From Corynebacterium amycolatum SK46 (lineage in GTDB: Bacteria; Actinomycetota; Actinomycetes; Mycobacteriales; Mycobacteriaceae), in contig NZ_ABZU01000010.1 in NCBI RefSeq assembly GCF_000173655.1, positions 41,329-105,328 on the forward strand: a stretch of DNA of 64,000 nucleotides, in the 5' to 3' direction. A program made the position numbers and the translations under genes. A model generated the notes under the pieces. The model saw nothing but the letters and a program-made list of their open reading frames with translations. It searched no databases and was not told where the DNA came from. This document shows positions 17,937 through 27,681 of the stretch, piece by piece. The first letter of the stretch is position 1, and the number at the start of each line of letters is the position of its first letter.

Positions 17937-19520
17937 ATGCCCCTTTCCAGCAACCTCCCCGACATCGACATCCCGGAGACCTCACTCTTTGAGTTCCTCT
18001 TCGGAGAAATTTCGCCACGTCACCAGGACAAGCTTGCAATCGTTGACTCAGGCTCCGAGGTCACCTTCGGTGATCTGAAGGCCAGCATTGAAAAGTTCGC
18101 GGGTGCGCTGGCAGCACGTGGGATTAAGAAGGGCGATGTGGTGGCACTCCACTGCCCCAACTCGACAACTTTCGCCGTCGCCCTTCACGGTGTCCTGCGC
18201 GCGGGGGCTGTCTGCACGACCGTTGCATCGCTGGCAACTGCCGAGGACGTTGAAAAGCAGCTGCGTATCTCTGACGCCAAGATGATGCTGACGACTTCGT
18301 CGATTGGCTGGGCCGGTGCTAACGGCGCTGAGGCCGCTGGCCTCCCGGAAGAGATGATTATCGGCCTGACGGGTCTCCACGGCATGGGCGAGCTGCTTGC
18401 GGAAGGCCACGCTGCCCCGGACGTAGTAGTTTCGCCCGACGATGTTGCTGTGATTCCTTTCTCTTCTGGTACCACTGGTGTACCGAAGGGCGTCCAGCTC
18501 ACTCACCGCAACTTGGTGGCCAACGTCGCTCAGGCGGGTGGAGCTACAGTCAACGCGCTGACCGAGGACACCCCGGCTGTCACAATCCTGCCGTTTTTCC
18601 ACATTTACGGCCTGACTGCGCTGCTGAATCTGTGCCTGTGGCGCCGCACGACGCAGTACACCATGGGCAAGTTCGACCTCGTCGATTTCCTGTCCATCAT
18701 CGCCGAGAACAAGGTGAAGTTCGCGTTCATCGCACCGCCTGTAGCTGTGGGCCTGGCCAAGCACCCAGCTGTCGATTCCTTTGACCTGTCCAGCCTGGAG
18801 ACAATCTTCTCGGGTGCCGCTTCTCTCCAACTTGACCTCGCGGAACAGGTGGAAAAGCGCCTTGACTGCGTGGTCGCACAGGGCTTCGGCATGACCGAGT
18901 CCTCGCCAGCAGCCCACATCCGCATCGGCCACGATAGTCCGCTGGACTCGATCGGTCGCGCAGTCCCCAACACTCAGTACAAGATTGTCAACCTCGACTC
19001 CGACAGCTTTGAGGAAATCCCGGTTCCCGCCGAGGGGCGCTCGGAGGCAGGTGAGCTATGGATTCATGGTCCACAGGTGATGAAGGGCTACCTCAACAAC
19101 CCGAAGGCGACGGCAGAGACGCTTGTCGACGGTTGGCTGCGTACCGGCGACGTTGCGGAACTCGACGAACACGGGAATGTGTACATCGTCGACCGCTTCA
19201 AGGAACTGATTAAGTACAAGGGCTACCAAGTTCCACCGGCTGAGCTCGAGTCCGTGCTGCTCAGCCACCCGGATATTGCCGATGCCGCCTGCAGTGGTGT
19301 CGTTCGCTCCGACGGCGAGGAGATTCCTAAGGCCTACGTCGTCCTCAAGGCGGGCAAGCAGGTGACTGAAGACGAGATTATGGACTACGTCGCCGACCGC
19401 GTCGCACCGTACAAGAAGGTGCGAGCAGTCGAGTTCATGGATGAAATCCCGAAGTCGGCGACGGGCAAAATCCTGCGCAAGGACCTCAAGGCCATGGAGG
19501 CAGCACGCGCTCAGTCGTGA
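17937..19520 (+). CDS. Acyl-CoA synthetase / 4-coumarate-CoA ligase-like (AMP-forming)
   Basis: 527 residues. ANL-superfamily enzyme that activates a carboxylic acid through an acyl-adenylate to its CoA thioester. P-loop SSGTTGVPKGVQLTH near residue 180, aromatic motif GFGMTESSPAAH near 320, hinge/A8 region GWLRTGDVAELDEHG with YIVDRFKELIKYKGYQ, and the catalytic Lys in PKSATGKILRKDL. Start chosen at ATG 17937 (MPLSSNLP) with GAAAGG upstream; in-frame TTG/GTG codons lie 30-39 bases earlier. The A8 region resembles plant 4CL, suggesting a medium-chain or aromatic acid, but the substrate cannot be read from sequence. A GlxR-like site lies upstream. Overlaps the convergent gene by 10 bases. Confidence 0.9.
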   Translation: MPLSSNLPDIDIPETSLFEFLFGEISPRHQDKLAIVDSGSEVTFGDLKASIEKFAGALAARGIKKGDVVALHCPNSTTFAVALHGVLRAGAVCTTVASLATAEDVEKQLRISDAKMMLTTSSIGWAGANGAEAAGLPEEMIIGLTGLHGMGELLAEGHAAPDVVVSPDDVAVIPFSSGTTGVPKGVQLTHRNLVANVAQAGGATVNALTEDTPAVTILPFFHIYGLTALLNLCLWRRTTQYTMGKFDLVDFLSIIAENKVKFAFIAPPVAVGLAKHPAVDSFDLSSLETIFSGAASLQLDLAEQVEKRLDCVVAQGFGMTESSPAAHIRIGHDSPLDSIGRAVPNTQYKIVNLDSDSFEEIPVPAEGRSEAGELWIHGPQVMKGYLNNPKATAETLVDGWLRTGDVAELDEHGNVYIVDRFKELIKYKGYQVPPAELESVLLSHPDIADAACSGVVRSDGEEIPKAYVVLKAGKQVTEDEIMDYVADRVAPYKKVRAVEFMDEIPKSATGKILRKDLKAMEAARAQS

Positions 19521-20314
19521 GTTACTGCCCCAGGGGTCACAGCGACAGTCACTGAACCGGGAGCAATCTCGGTAAACCCGGCATCCTGAACCTCGACCGC
19601 GCGAAGCTCTGGCGCTGGCCACTGCTCCCGCGGTACTTCTTTCACATCCAGCGCGTAGCCACTTTGTGCCCACGCCCAGGCATCCTCAACCGACAGGGTG
19701 GCCGCATAGAGCATCGACCCGTGTCCAACCTGCGCGGCCACCTTTCCTACGGACATATTCAGGTTTTTGTCCACCCAAATCACTGGCGGAGCAAAGGTAT
19801 CAGCGCTCCCATGGCCGCCCGAGTTGTCGGAAGATGCGTTCTCCGGGTCGTCGTAAGGCAAATCGGTGCCGGAAATTTGTAGTTTGGCAATCTCCGGATA
19901 GGTTTCGTCGACAGGAGTTGGCACTAGTGCGCGAGCTTGCGCGCCGTCGACCTCCATGGTGACGCCCGGTGCAAGCTGAGCGCGTTGCCAGCCGATATTG
20001 CGAGCGCGACGTGTGAGCTTGCGGATGCGCGCCCCATACCAAGACGCCAGACCTTGTTGATAGGCAGAAGTGTCATCGCCTGCGCGTTCGTCCAGGCAAC
20101 AAGCAACCACAGCCATCGCGGTGGCGCGGAGCAGCGCAGTGCGCGAGGGGCGTTCCTTCTTCGGAACCTCAAGCACAATAGCCATTGCCCACGGCACATC
20201 CTCACCACGATCTTCCCTATCGGGTTGTGGCAGGAGATTATGGGCGATGCGGAACCACTCCGGTACCGATGATGCGTCCGTGACAGCTGGATTCTTGTGA
20301 TCCTCGCGTTGCAC
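19511..20314 (-). CDS. Peptidyl-tRNA hydrolase 2 (Pth2)-like protein, enlarged
   Basis: 267 residues, about twice the length of a typical Pth2 (about 120). The C-terminal half is a recognisable Pth2 domain: PVIWVDKNLNMSVGKVAAQV near residue 178 carries the conserved GK-AAQ-GH catalytic segment, and it ends in FTEIAPGSVTVAVTPG, the family's closing strand. The N-terminal half has a similar strand-helix beginning (WAMAIVLEV) and an ending LAPGVTMEVDGAQARALVPT but lacks the GK-AAQ motif, so it may be a degenerate copy of the same fold. GTG start overlaps the serB stop (TAGTG), so it is translationally coupled to serB. True peptidyl-tRNA hydrolase activity is unproven. Confidence 0.75.
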   Translation of the reverse strand: MQREDHKNPAVTDASSVPEWFRIAHNLLPQPDREDRGEDVPWAMAIVLEVPKKERPSRTALLRATAMAVVACCLDERAGDDTSAYQQGLASWYGARIRKLTRRARNIGWQRAQLAPGVTMEVDGAQARALVPTPVDETYPEIAKLQISGTDLPYDDPENASSDNSGGHGSADTFAPPVIWVDKNLNMSVGKVAAQVGHGSMLYAATLSVEDAWAWAQSGYALDVKEVPREQWPAPELRAVEVQDAGFTEIAPGSVTVAVTPGAVTHD

Positions 20315-21606
20315 TACTGCTCCAACGGCACGCGGCGGAAGGTGCCATCTTCGCGGTCGGCATCGTCGATTTCATCGCGGGAAATGCCCAGCATGAACAG
20401 AATCGAGTCCATGAATGGAACGTTGACCGACGTGTCAGCGATTTCCTTCAGCGCTGGCTTGGCGTTGAAAGCAATACCAAGGCCTGCGACCGACAACATA
20501 TCGATGTCATTGGCCCCATCGCCGACCGCGACGGTCTGATGCATCTGAAGCCCCGACTCTGCGGCGAACGCCTTGAGGCTGCGGGCCTTCTCCTGCCTAT
20601 CGACGACATCGCCGACCACACCTCCAGTCAACTTTCCGTCCTCGACCTCAAGGGTATTGGCCTTGTAAAAGTCCAAACCGAGATCCTTTGCCAGCGGCTC
20701 CAAAATCTGGATAAAGCCACCGGAGACAGCACCACACTTGTAACCGAGGCGCTTCAGCGTGCGGATCGTGGTGCGGGCGCCTGGAGTCAGCTCGATGGAG
20801 TTAGTAACTTCCTCCAGGACGCTGACCGGCAGGCCAGCCAGAGCCTTAACTCGCTCGTGCAGTGACTCAGCGAAGTCCAGCTCACCGCGCATAGCGCGCT
20901 CTGTAACCGCTGCGACCTCCGCCTCGCGACCAGCGTGGGCGGCCAGCATCTCAATGACCTCACCGGTAATCAAGGTTGAGTCCACATCGAAGCAAATCAA
21001 GCGCTTGGAGCGGCGCTGCAAACCGGCGCGTTCAATTGCGATGTCGATGTCCTGGGCCTGTGCAAGCTCGGCCAGCGCCTTACGCAGCGGAATGCCCGCG
21101 CCCGGCTTCGGGTCCGGAATAGAGACCAGCAATTCCAGACCAGTAACTGGGTAGTCAGCAATACCGCGAATGGAATCGATGTTTGCACCGTAATCAGCAA
21201 GAGTGCGGCCGATACGGGAGATATCCTCAGCGTTGACCGGATTGCCCAACACGACAAGTGCGTGGGTAGATCCATCGCTGCGCTCAATCGGAGCATCCAG
21301 CTGGAAACTGACAGTCATGCCGTGAGGCTTCAGTGTTTCAATGAGCCCCTCACGGAGAACGCCTACCTTTTCTTCTGCGACACCAACAAGCGCACCGAGG
21401 CTCAGATTAGAGCGGAAAACCGACTGTTCCACATCCAGAATTTGAACTCCGTGGGCCGCGAGCACGCGAAAGAAAGCTGCGGAGACACCCGGGCGGTCTC
21501 GGCCAACAGCGGTAATAAGCACCGGAGCTAGTCCCGGTGCCAACGAAACCGACAGAGCATCGGTATCTACAGACTGACTGGGAGAGGTAATTACCTGTTC
21601 ATTCAC
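20314..21606 (-). CDS. serB: Phosphoserine phosphatase SerB with N-terminal ACT domains
   Basis: 430 residues. Final step of serine synthesis, phosphoserine to serine. Two ACT-like regulatory domains fill the N-terminal part (PVLITAVGRDRPGVSAAFFR near residue 30; a second near 115-185), followed by a HAD phosphatase: CFDVDSTLITGEVIEMLA near 206 (DxDST nucleophile), the lysine region, and GDGANDIDMLSVAGLG. The two-ACT architecture is that of mycobacterial SerB2. Downstream of ctaD on the same strand but separated by a strong terminator; its 5' leader contains a G-rich tract. Coupled to the Pth2-like gene. Confidence 0.95.
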   Translation of the reverse strand: MNEQVITSPSQSVDTDALSVSLAPGLAPVLITAVGRDRPGVSAAFFRVLAAHGVQILDVEQSVFRSNLSLGALVGVAEEKVGVLREGLIETLKPHGMTVSFQLDAPIERSDGSTHALVVLGNPVNAEDISRIGRTLADYGANIDSIRGIADYPVTGLELLVSIPDPKPGAGIPLRKALAELAQAQDIDIAIERAGLQRRSKRLICFDVDSTLITGEVIEMLAAHAGREAEVAAVTERAMRGELDFAESLHERVKALAGLPVSVLEEVTNSIELTPGARTTIRTLKRLGYKCGAVSGGFIQILEPLAKDLGLDFYKANTLEVEDGKLTGGVVGDVVDRQEKARSLKAFAAESGLQMHQTVAVGDGANDIDMLSVAGLGIAFNAKPALKEIADTSVNVPFMDSILFMLGISRDEIDDADREDGTFRRVPLEQ

Positions 21607-21750
21607 TAATCCAGTATCGCATGAAGCCCCGGCGAAGTGCTCATCGCATAGCGAGATTCCGCACTTCAGTGGGTGGCCAGTGGAGCCGCTAGCTCGCCCC
21701 CCCCTGCCCTCCCGCTGCCCATCCCCCAGGAAAGACTCTCAAAGACAAGA

Positions 21751-21788
21751 CTACGGCCCCATCACGGGGAACCGTGATGGGGCCGTAG
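21751..21788 (-). terminator. Strong terminator downstream of ctaD
   Basis: Perfect 17-bp stem (21751-21767 with 21772-21788) and a 4-base loop, followed on the minus strand by TCTTGTCTTTG. It separates ctaD from serB. Confidence 0.9.
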
Positions 21789-21839
21789 CTTCGCGTAGTT
21801 ATTAACTCAGAGTTGCATCAGCCATGTAGCCACTAGCTC

Positions 21840-23540
21840 TTAGAGCTGACGACCAACGTGGGCCTCTGCGCGCTGACGCTCAACCATGTGCGGGTAGTGC
21901 AGCTCGAACGCCGGACGCTCCGAGCGGATGCGCGGCATCGAGGTGAAGTTGTGGCGCGGCGGCGGGCAAGAAGTAGCCCACTCGAGAGAGTTACCGTAAC
22001 CCCACGGGTCATCAACAGTGACGACCTCACCGTAGCGCCAGGACTTGAAGACGTTCCAGACAAACGGGATAACGGACAGACCCAGGATGAACGCACCAAC
22101 GGTGGAAATCATGTTCAGGGTAGTGAAACCGTCAGTCTCGAGGTAGTCGGCGTAACGACGTGGCATACCCTCGTTACCCAGCCAGTGCTGGACCAGGAAG
22201 GTCAGGTTGAAGCCGATGAAGGTCAGCCAGAAGTGAACCTTTGCCAGCTTCTCGTCGAGCATACGACCGGTCATCTTCGGGAACCAGAAGTAGACGCCCG
22301 AGTAGGAAGCGAAGACCAGGGTACCGAACAGGGTGTAGTGGAAGTGTGCAACGACGAAGTAGGTGTCGGAGACGTGGAAGTCCAGCGGCGGGGAAGCCAG
22401 CATAATACCGGTCAGACCACCGAACAGGAAGGTCACGATGAAGCCGAGAGCGAAGGTCATCGGAGCCTCGAAGGTCATGTGGCCACGCCACATGGTGCCC
22501 ATCCAGTTGATGAACTTAACACCGGTCGGGACCGAAATCAGGAAGGTCATGAACGAGAAGAACGGAAGCAGAACGCCACCGGTCACGAACATGTGGTGTG
22601 CCCACACAGCCATGGACAGACCTGCAATAGACAGGGTTGCAAAGACCATACCTGCGTAGCCGAACAGCGGCTTACGGGAGAAGACCGGAACGACCTCGGT
22701 GATGATGCCCACGAACGGCAACAGCAGGACGTAGACCTCTGGGTGACCGAAGAACCAGAAGAGGTGCTGCCACAGCATTGCGCCACCGTTAGCCGGGTCG
22801 TAAATGTGGCCGCCCAGCTTACGGTCGTACAGAACACCAAGAGCAGCTGCAGTCAGAATCGGGAAGATCAACAGAGCCAGGATCGAGGTAACCAGGATGT
22901 TCCAGGTGAAGATCGGCATACGGAACATGGTCATGCCCGGTGCACGGAGGCACAGAACAGTAGTGGTCATGTTAATAGCGGAAGCGATGGTACCGACACC
23001 ACCAACACCGACACCGACAATCCACAGGTCAGAACCGACACCCGGAGAGTGAATCGGGTCAGACAGCGGAGAGTACATGGTCCAACCGAAGTCAGCAGCA
23101 CCACCCGGGGTCAGGAAGCCCGACAGCATCAGGATGCCACCAATGGTGGTCAGCCAGAAGCCGAAAGCGTTCAGGCGCGGGAAAGCCACGTCCGGAGCGC
23201 CAATCTGAAGCGGCAGAATATAGTTAGCAAAACCCCAAACGATCGGGGTACCGAACAGAAGCAACATCACCGTGCCGTGCATGGTGAACATCTGGTTGAA
23301 CTGCTCGTTGGAAAGGAACTGGAGTCCTGGGGCGAAGAGCTCAGCACGGATCAGCAGAGCCATCAGACCGCCGACAAAGAAGAACGAGAAGGACATAATG
23401 ATGTACATAATGCCCAGCTTCTTGTGGTCAGTCGTGGTCAGCATTTCCCACGCCCAGCTGCCCTTACGCTCATGTCCGAACGGCTGCGGCCGTTCCGGCG
23501 CTACAACGCCATGATCTGGACGAGGCGCTACTGCAGTCAT
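21840..23540 (-). CDS. ctaD: Cytochrome c oxidase (aa3) subunit I
   Basis: 566 residues, twelve predicted transmembrane helices. Catalytic subunit of the respiratory terminal oxidase, carrying heme a and the heme a3-CuB centre. [15 protein letters not shown] holds a heme a His; [14 protein letters not shown] is the CuB/cross-linked Tyr motif; MWAHHMF-type [12 protein letters not shown] gives the paired CuB His; [11 protein letters not shown] gives the heme His pair. ATG at 23540 is preceded by AAGGAGGAAGA, a near-perfect ribosome binding site. Downstream of nrdF, as in C. glutamicum. Confidence 0.98.
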   Translation of the reverse strand: MTAVAPRPDHGVVAPERPQPFGHERKGSWAWEMLTTTDHKKLGIMYIIMSFSFFFVGGLMALLIRAELFAPGLQFLSNEQFNQMFTMHGTVMLLLFGTPIVWGFANYILPLQIGAPDVAFPRLNAFGFWLTTIGGILMLSGFLTPGGAADFGWTMYSPLSDPIHSPGVGSDLWIVGVGVGGVGTIASAINMTTTVLCLRAPGMTMFRMPIFTWNILVTSILALLIFPILTAAALGVLYDRKLGGHIYDPANGGAMLWQHLFWFFGHPEVYVLLLPFVGIITEVVPVFSRKPLFGYAGMVFATLSIAGLSMAVWAHHMFVTGGVLLPFFSFMTFLISVPTGVKFINWMGTMWRGHMTFEAPMTFALGFIVTFLFGGLTGIMLASPPLDFHVSDTYFVVAHFHYTLFGTLVFASYSGVYFWFPKMTGRMLDEKLAKVHFWLTFIGFNLTFLVQHWLGNEGMPRRYADYLETDGFTTLNMISTVGAFILGLSVIPFVWNVFKSWRYGEVVTVDDPWGYGNSLEWATSCPPPRHNFTSMPRIRSERPAFELHYPHMVERQRAEAHVGRQL

Positions 23541-23868
23541 TCTTCCTCCTTACTACGCGAAGATTTCCTGTAACTCACTACAGGGATTTCAAGTTTTGTC
23601 CTTGTGAGAATAGTGCAGGCGAGTACGCGACGGCGAACCCACCTACCGCTATGTGCCAGATTCTAGTCTGAACCTTGGAAAAAGTTAAGGCTAAGGGATT
23701 TTCCGGCTCACTTCCCCACTCAGCTAAGCACACTATTAGTTTCCTGAGAATTGTCTTAACCTGGGCTAACGCCTTTTTAGCAAGAACCGTCGAGGCTAGG
23801 ACTACTACCCCCGTGTGTGCTGTTACCAGAGTAGGTCTCAGTGCGGAATGTTCCCTACACCTGTGCTT
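23541..23868. other. Intergenic region between nrdF and ctaD
   Basis: No gene seen. It holds the ctaD promoter region and a leader of about 110 bases with the strong ribosome binding site. No clear terminator for nrdF could be found in it. Confidence 0.6.
23660..23688 (-). promoter_or_regulatory. Candidate ctaD promoter
   Basis: On the minus strand TTAACT, 17 bases, TAGAAT: 4/6 and 5/6 matches to the vegetative sigma consensus with ideal spacing. Predicted start lies about 110 bases before the ctaD ATG. Confidence 0.4.
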
Positions 23869-25023
<1,155 letters not shown>

Positions 25024-25167
25024 TCAGGCTCCCGATAAAAGGAGCCACTACCCTTAGCAGCTTACCCACACTGCCCTCTTTCAGCACACCGCTGTTGGCC
25101 AACTCTCCAATGAACGCCTTTTATTTGCACCCCTCCCCGTCAGGCGCCCACGTCATACAAAGAAAAA

Positions 25168-25202
25168 GGTGCTTGACGACGCAACGTCCGTCGTCAAGCA
25201 CC
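25168..25202 (-). terminator. Terminator downstream of MFS permease gene
   Basis: Perfect 13-bp stem GGTGCTTGACGAC/GTCGTCAAGCACC with a 9-base loop, followed on the minus strand by TTTTTCTTTG. It ends the deoD-permease transcript before nrdF. Confidence 0.92.
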
Positions 25203-25224
25203 AAGCGCAAAATGTTGCACGAAC

Positions 25225-26670
25225 CTAGGCGTGGACCTTCTCTCGGTTTTCAGCGGTGTCGTTGATGATACGGTCGGAGATGACGTACACCAGCAAACCT
25301 ACGACAGCCATGAGCGCCAGCAACCAAGCGATGGTAGCGGAGACCCCCTCTGCTTCAGACTGCGCGATGGAGAGAGCGCTGAAGAAGGCCGGTCGAGAAT
25401 CAACAAGCATGGCCGTTAACGCAATACCAACCGGGACGGCGATGTTGATAGTCAGATTGTAGAAACCGATTGCGACACCGGACTTGGCCGCGGGAATGCT
25501 TTGCAGTGCGGTCGCGACCAACGGCGCATACATGAGCGCGAACCCTGATGGGAACAGAATCATGGAGACGATAACCGTGGCAACACCGGCCCCCGGCAGG
25601 ACTGCGGGGATGAGCAACGCCACGATGATGATGCTGATAGCTACGACAATGGCCTGCTTCGAGGGCAGGAACTTCGCAACCTTGCCAGACATTACACCGA
25701 CGATGACAGCGCAGAGATAGCCCGGCGCGAGAATATAGGCAGCACCGTCGAGATTGATGCCATAGAGCTCGTCGACCATATACGGCAACAGAATGGCCGA
25801 ATACCCCAACTGGACCATGTAAACCACAAGCACAACAATCAGCGCGCAAACGTAGCGGGCATTGGTAAAGAACGACGGGCTGACCACGGCGTTGTCGTGC
25901 GCCCGGATATGCCAGACAAAGAGCGCGACACCCAGCGCAGCGACCACCAGCCACCACCATTGGAACTTCTGCATGAACAGCATCACCGCAGTGGCGATGA
26001 CCGCGATGAGGAACAGGCCAAAGATATCCAGGTGGCTCTTCTGCTGCTGCTCCTCCGGAACTGTCTTGATCAGGAACGGAATGGCAACTATCAAAATGAG
26101 CGAAATCAGGAACATAGCCGGCCAGGAAACGTAGGTAGCCACAATTCCCGAGGTCAACGTTCCAATCAGCAGCGCAGCTTGGAAGGCCGCGGTGGAAAAG
26201 CCGAGGTAGGTTTTCTGATCTTCTGGGCTTAGGTACTTGGTGACATAGATGACGTAGAGTGTCTCAGCCGCCGCCAGACCGGCAGTTTGAATAATGCGGG
26301 CAGTAAGCACCATTGGCCATACTCCCTGGAAGAAATAACCCAGTAGAGAGCCCACGGCGACAAAGCCGATACCGACAATCATCAATTTGCGGATACTGAT
26401 ACTGTCCGCCAATGCGGCATACACCACCGCCCCGATGCCAATCAAAATACCGGCGAGTGTCGCCTGCAGACTGGCCGTGGAGACACTGAGATCCAGAGAT
26501 TCCGCAATCGGCTTGGTCATGAACTTAAAGCCATTGTCCAAGACCAAACAGAATACAAAGGAAAACAGCAAGACCGGGACTGCGGCCTTAGGGTTTGGCG
26601 CGGCAGCCTTGGATGCTGCGCTTTCACGGGGATTCACGTTCAAGCTGGTATTGCTGGCGGGATTGCTCAT
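25225..26670 (-). CDS. MFS transporter, possibly purine nucleoside permease
   Basis: 481 residues with about 14 hydrophobic helices (DHA2-like length), hydrophilic N-terminus of about 30 residues and short basic-acidic tail. Typical MFS loop after helix 2 (ALADSISIRKLMIVGIG). Encoded 50 bases downstream of deoD on the same strand with a terminator after it, so the two form a unit; import or export of nucleosides or bases is inferred from this link. Multidrug efflux is the main alternative since the 14-helix form is common in drug exporters. Confidence 0.8.
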   Translation of the reverse strand: MSNPASNTSLNVNPRESAASKAAAPNPKAAVPVLLFSFVFCLVLDNGFKFMTKPIAESLDLSVSTASLQATLAGILIGIGAVVYAALADSISIRKLMIVGIGFVAVGSLLGYFFQGVWPMVLTARIIQTAGLAAAETLYVIYVTKYLSPEDQKTYLGFSTAAFQAALLIGTLTSGIVATYVSWPAMFLISLILIVAIPFLIKTVPEEQQQKSHLDIFGLFLIAVIATAVMLFMQKFQWWWLVVAALGVALFVWHIRAHDNAVVSPSFFTNARYVCALIVVLVVYMVQLGYSAILLPYMVDELYGINLDGAAYILAPGYLCAVIVGVMSGKVAKFLPSKQAIVVAISIIIVALLIPAVLPGAGVATVIVSMILFPSGFALMYAPLVATALQSIPAAKSGVAIGFYNLTINIAVPVGIALTAMLVDSRPAFFSALSIAQSEAEGVSATIAWLLALMAVVGLLVYVISDRIINDTAENREKVHA

Positions 26671-26720
26671 CGCACTTTACCTATTTCACACTTCAAGCCA
26701 ATTGATTGCGGACCAGGACA

Positions 26721-27446
26721 CTAGAGTCGAGCCAGCGGCAATGCCAGCTCCATCATCGTCGTGAAGGCCTTCTCACGTTCTTCCGGAGTGGTCTTTCCAC
26801 CGGTGACGATGTTGTCCGACACGGTGAAGATTCCCATGGCCTCCACACCGGCCTCGGCGGCTGTGGCATAAAGGCCAGCTGATTCCATCTCCACAGCCAG
26901 CACGCCCATGCGTGCCCAACGGTCGTTCACATCATCCTGGAAGTTGTAGAAAACATCGCTGGACAAGATGTTGCCGACGTGCGTAGTGATGCCCTGCTCG
27001 CGGGCACGATCGCGAACATCTTCAATCAGACGGAAAGATGCGGACGGGGCGAATGTTCCCGGCAAGTTGTACTGCGATAGAAAACTGGAGTCAGTCGACG
27101 CCGTCTGGCCGATAACCACGTCATACAGGTCCAGCTCCGGCTGCAACGCACCGCACGAACCGACGCGAATCAGCTTCTTGCAGCCGAAAACATGGATAAG
27201 TTCCCAGGAGTACAGCGAGATAGACGGAATACCCATACCGGAGCCCATGACGGACACTTCCTGCCCCTGGTAGGTGCCGGTAAAGCCCAACATGTTGCGA
27301 ACTTCGTTGAACTGAACGACATCGTCCAAATAGGTCTCCGCAATGAACTTCGCACGCAGCGGGTCACCTGGCAACAAAATGGTTTCTGCAATCGGCGCAC
27401 CCTTTGGGTTGATGTGTGGAGTGCTCTTACCAGTGGTATCGGACAT
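26721..27446 (-). CDS. deoD: Purine nucleoside phosphorylase, DeoD type
   Basis: 241 residues, hexameric family. Cleaves purine (deoxy)ribonucleosides with phosphate to base and (deoxy)ribose-1-phosphate. ETILLPGDPLRAKFIAETYL at the N-terminus holds the phosphate-binding Arg, RVGSCGALQPELDLYDVVIG the family signature, VEMESAGLYATAAEAGV the ribose/base contact Glu-Met-Glu, and FTVSDNIVTGG the catalytic Asp. Sits between nrdE and nrdF, an unusual place; forms an apparent operon with the MFS permease gene. Confidence 0.96.
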   Translation of the reverse strand: MSDTTGKSTPHINPKGAPIAETILLPGDPLRAKFIAETYLDDVVQFNEVRNMLGFTGTYQGQEVSVMGSGMGIPSISLYSWELIHVFGCKKLIRVGSCGALQPELDLYDVVIGQTASTDSSFLSQYNLPGTFAPSASFRLIEDVRDRAREQGITTHVGNILSSDVFYNFQDDVNDRWARMGVLAVEMESAGLYATAAEAGVEAMGIFTVSDNIVTGGKTTPEEREKAFTTMMELALPLARL

Positions 27447-27584
27447 GGCTTCCAGCCCCTTCTCCCACTAGCCGTGGGTGAAAATTATGCGAACATTGGT
27501 GTACCACCGCCAAGGTTAATTACCTGCATTACAACCGTCAATAGTAATATTTACATTTGTTCCCAATCGGGTGGAGTGACGAAA

Positions 27585-27631
27585 AAGGCGCGAGAACCTC
27601 CCGTCAAAACTCGGGGAAATTCTCGCGCCTT
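27585..27631 (-). terminator. Terminator downstream of nrdE
   Basis: Perfect 12-bp stem AAGGCGCGAGAA / TTCTCGCGCCTT around a 23-base loop, with TTTTTCG overlapping the end of the stem on the minus strand. It closes the nrdHIE operon. Confidence 0.85.
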
Positions 27632-27681
27632 CCATGCGCTACAGCTGAAGCATCAGATGCCTAGCCCTCAAGCACGCTTGC

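Noticed and set aside
21660..21740. 6C RNA candidate because of C-rich tracts
   Set aside because: The C tracts are not presented in the loops of two stable hairpins, which the 6C motif requires.
21858..23573. 571-codon frame antisense to ctaD
   Set aside because: Composition is polar and repetitive as expected for a shadow of a membrane-protein gene; ctaD on the minus strand is unambiguous.
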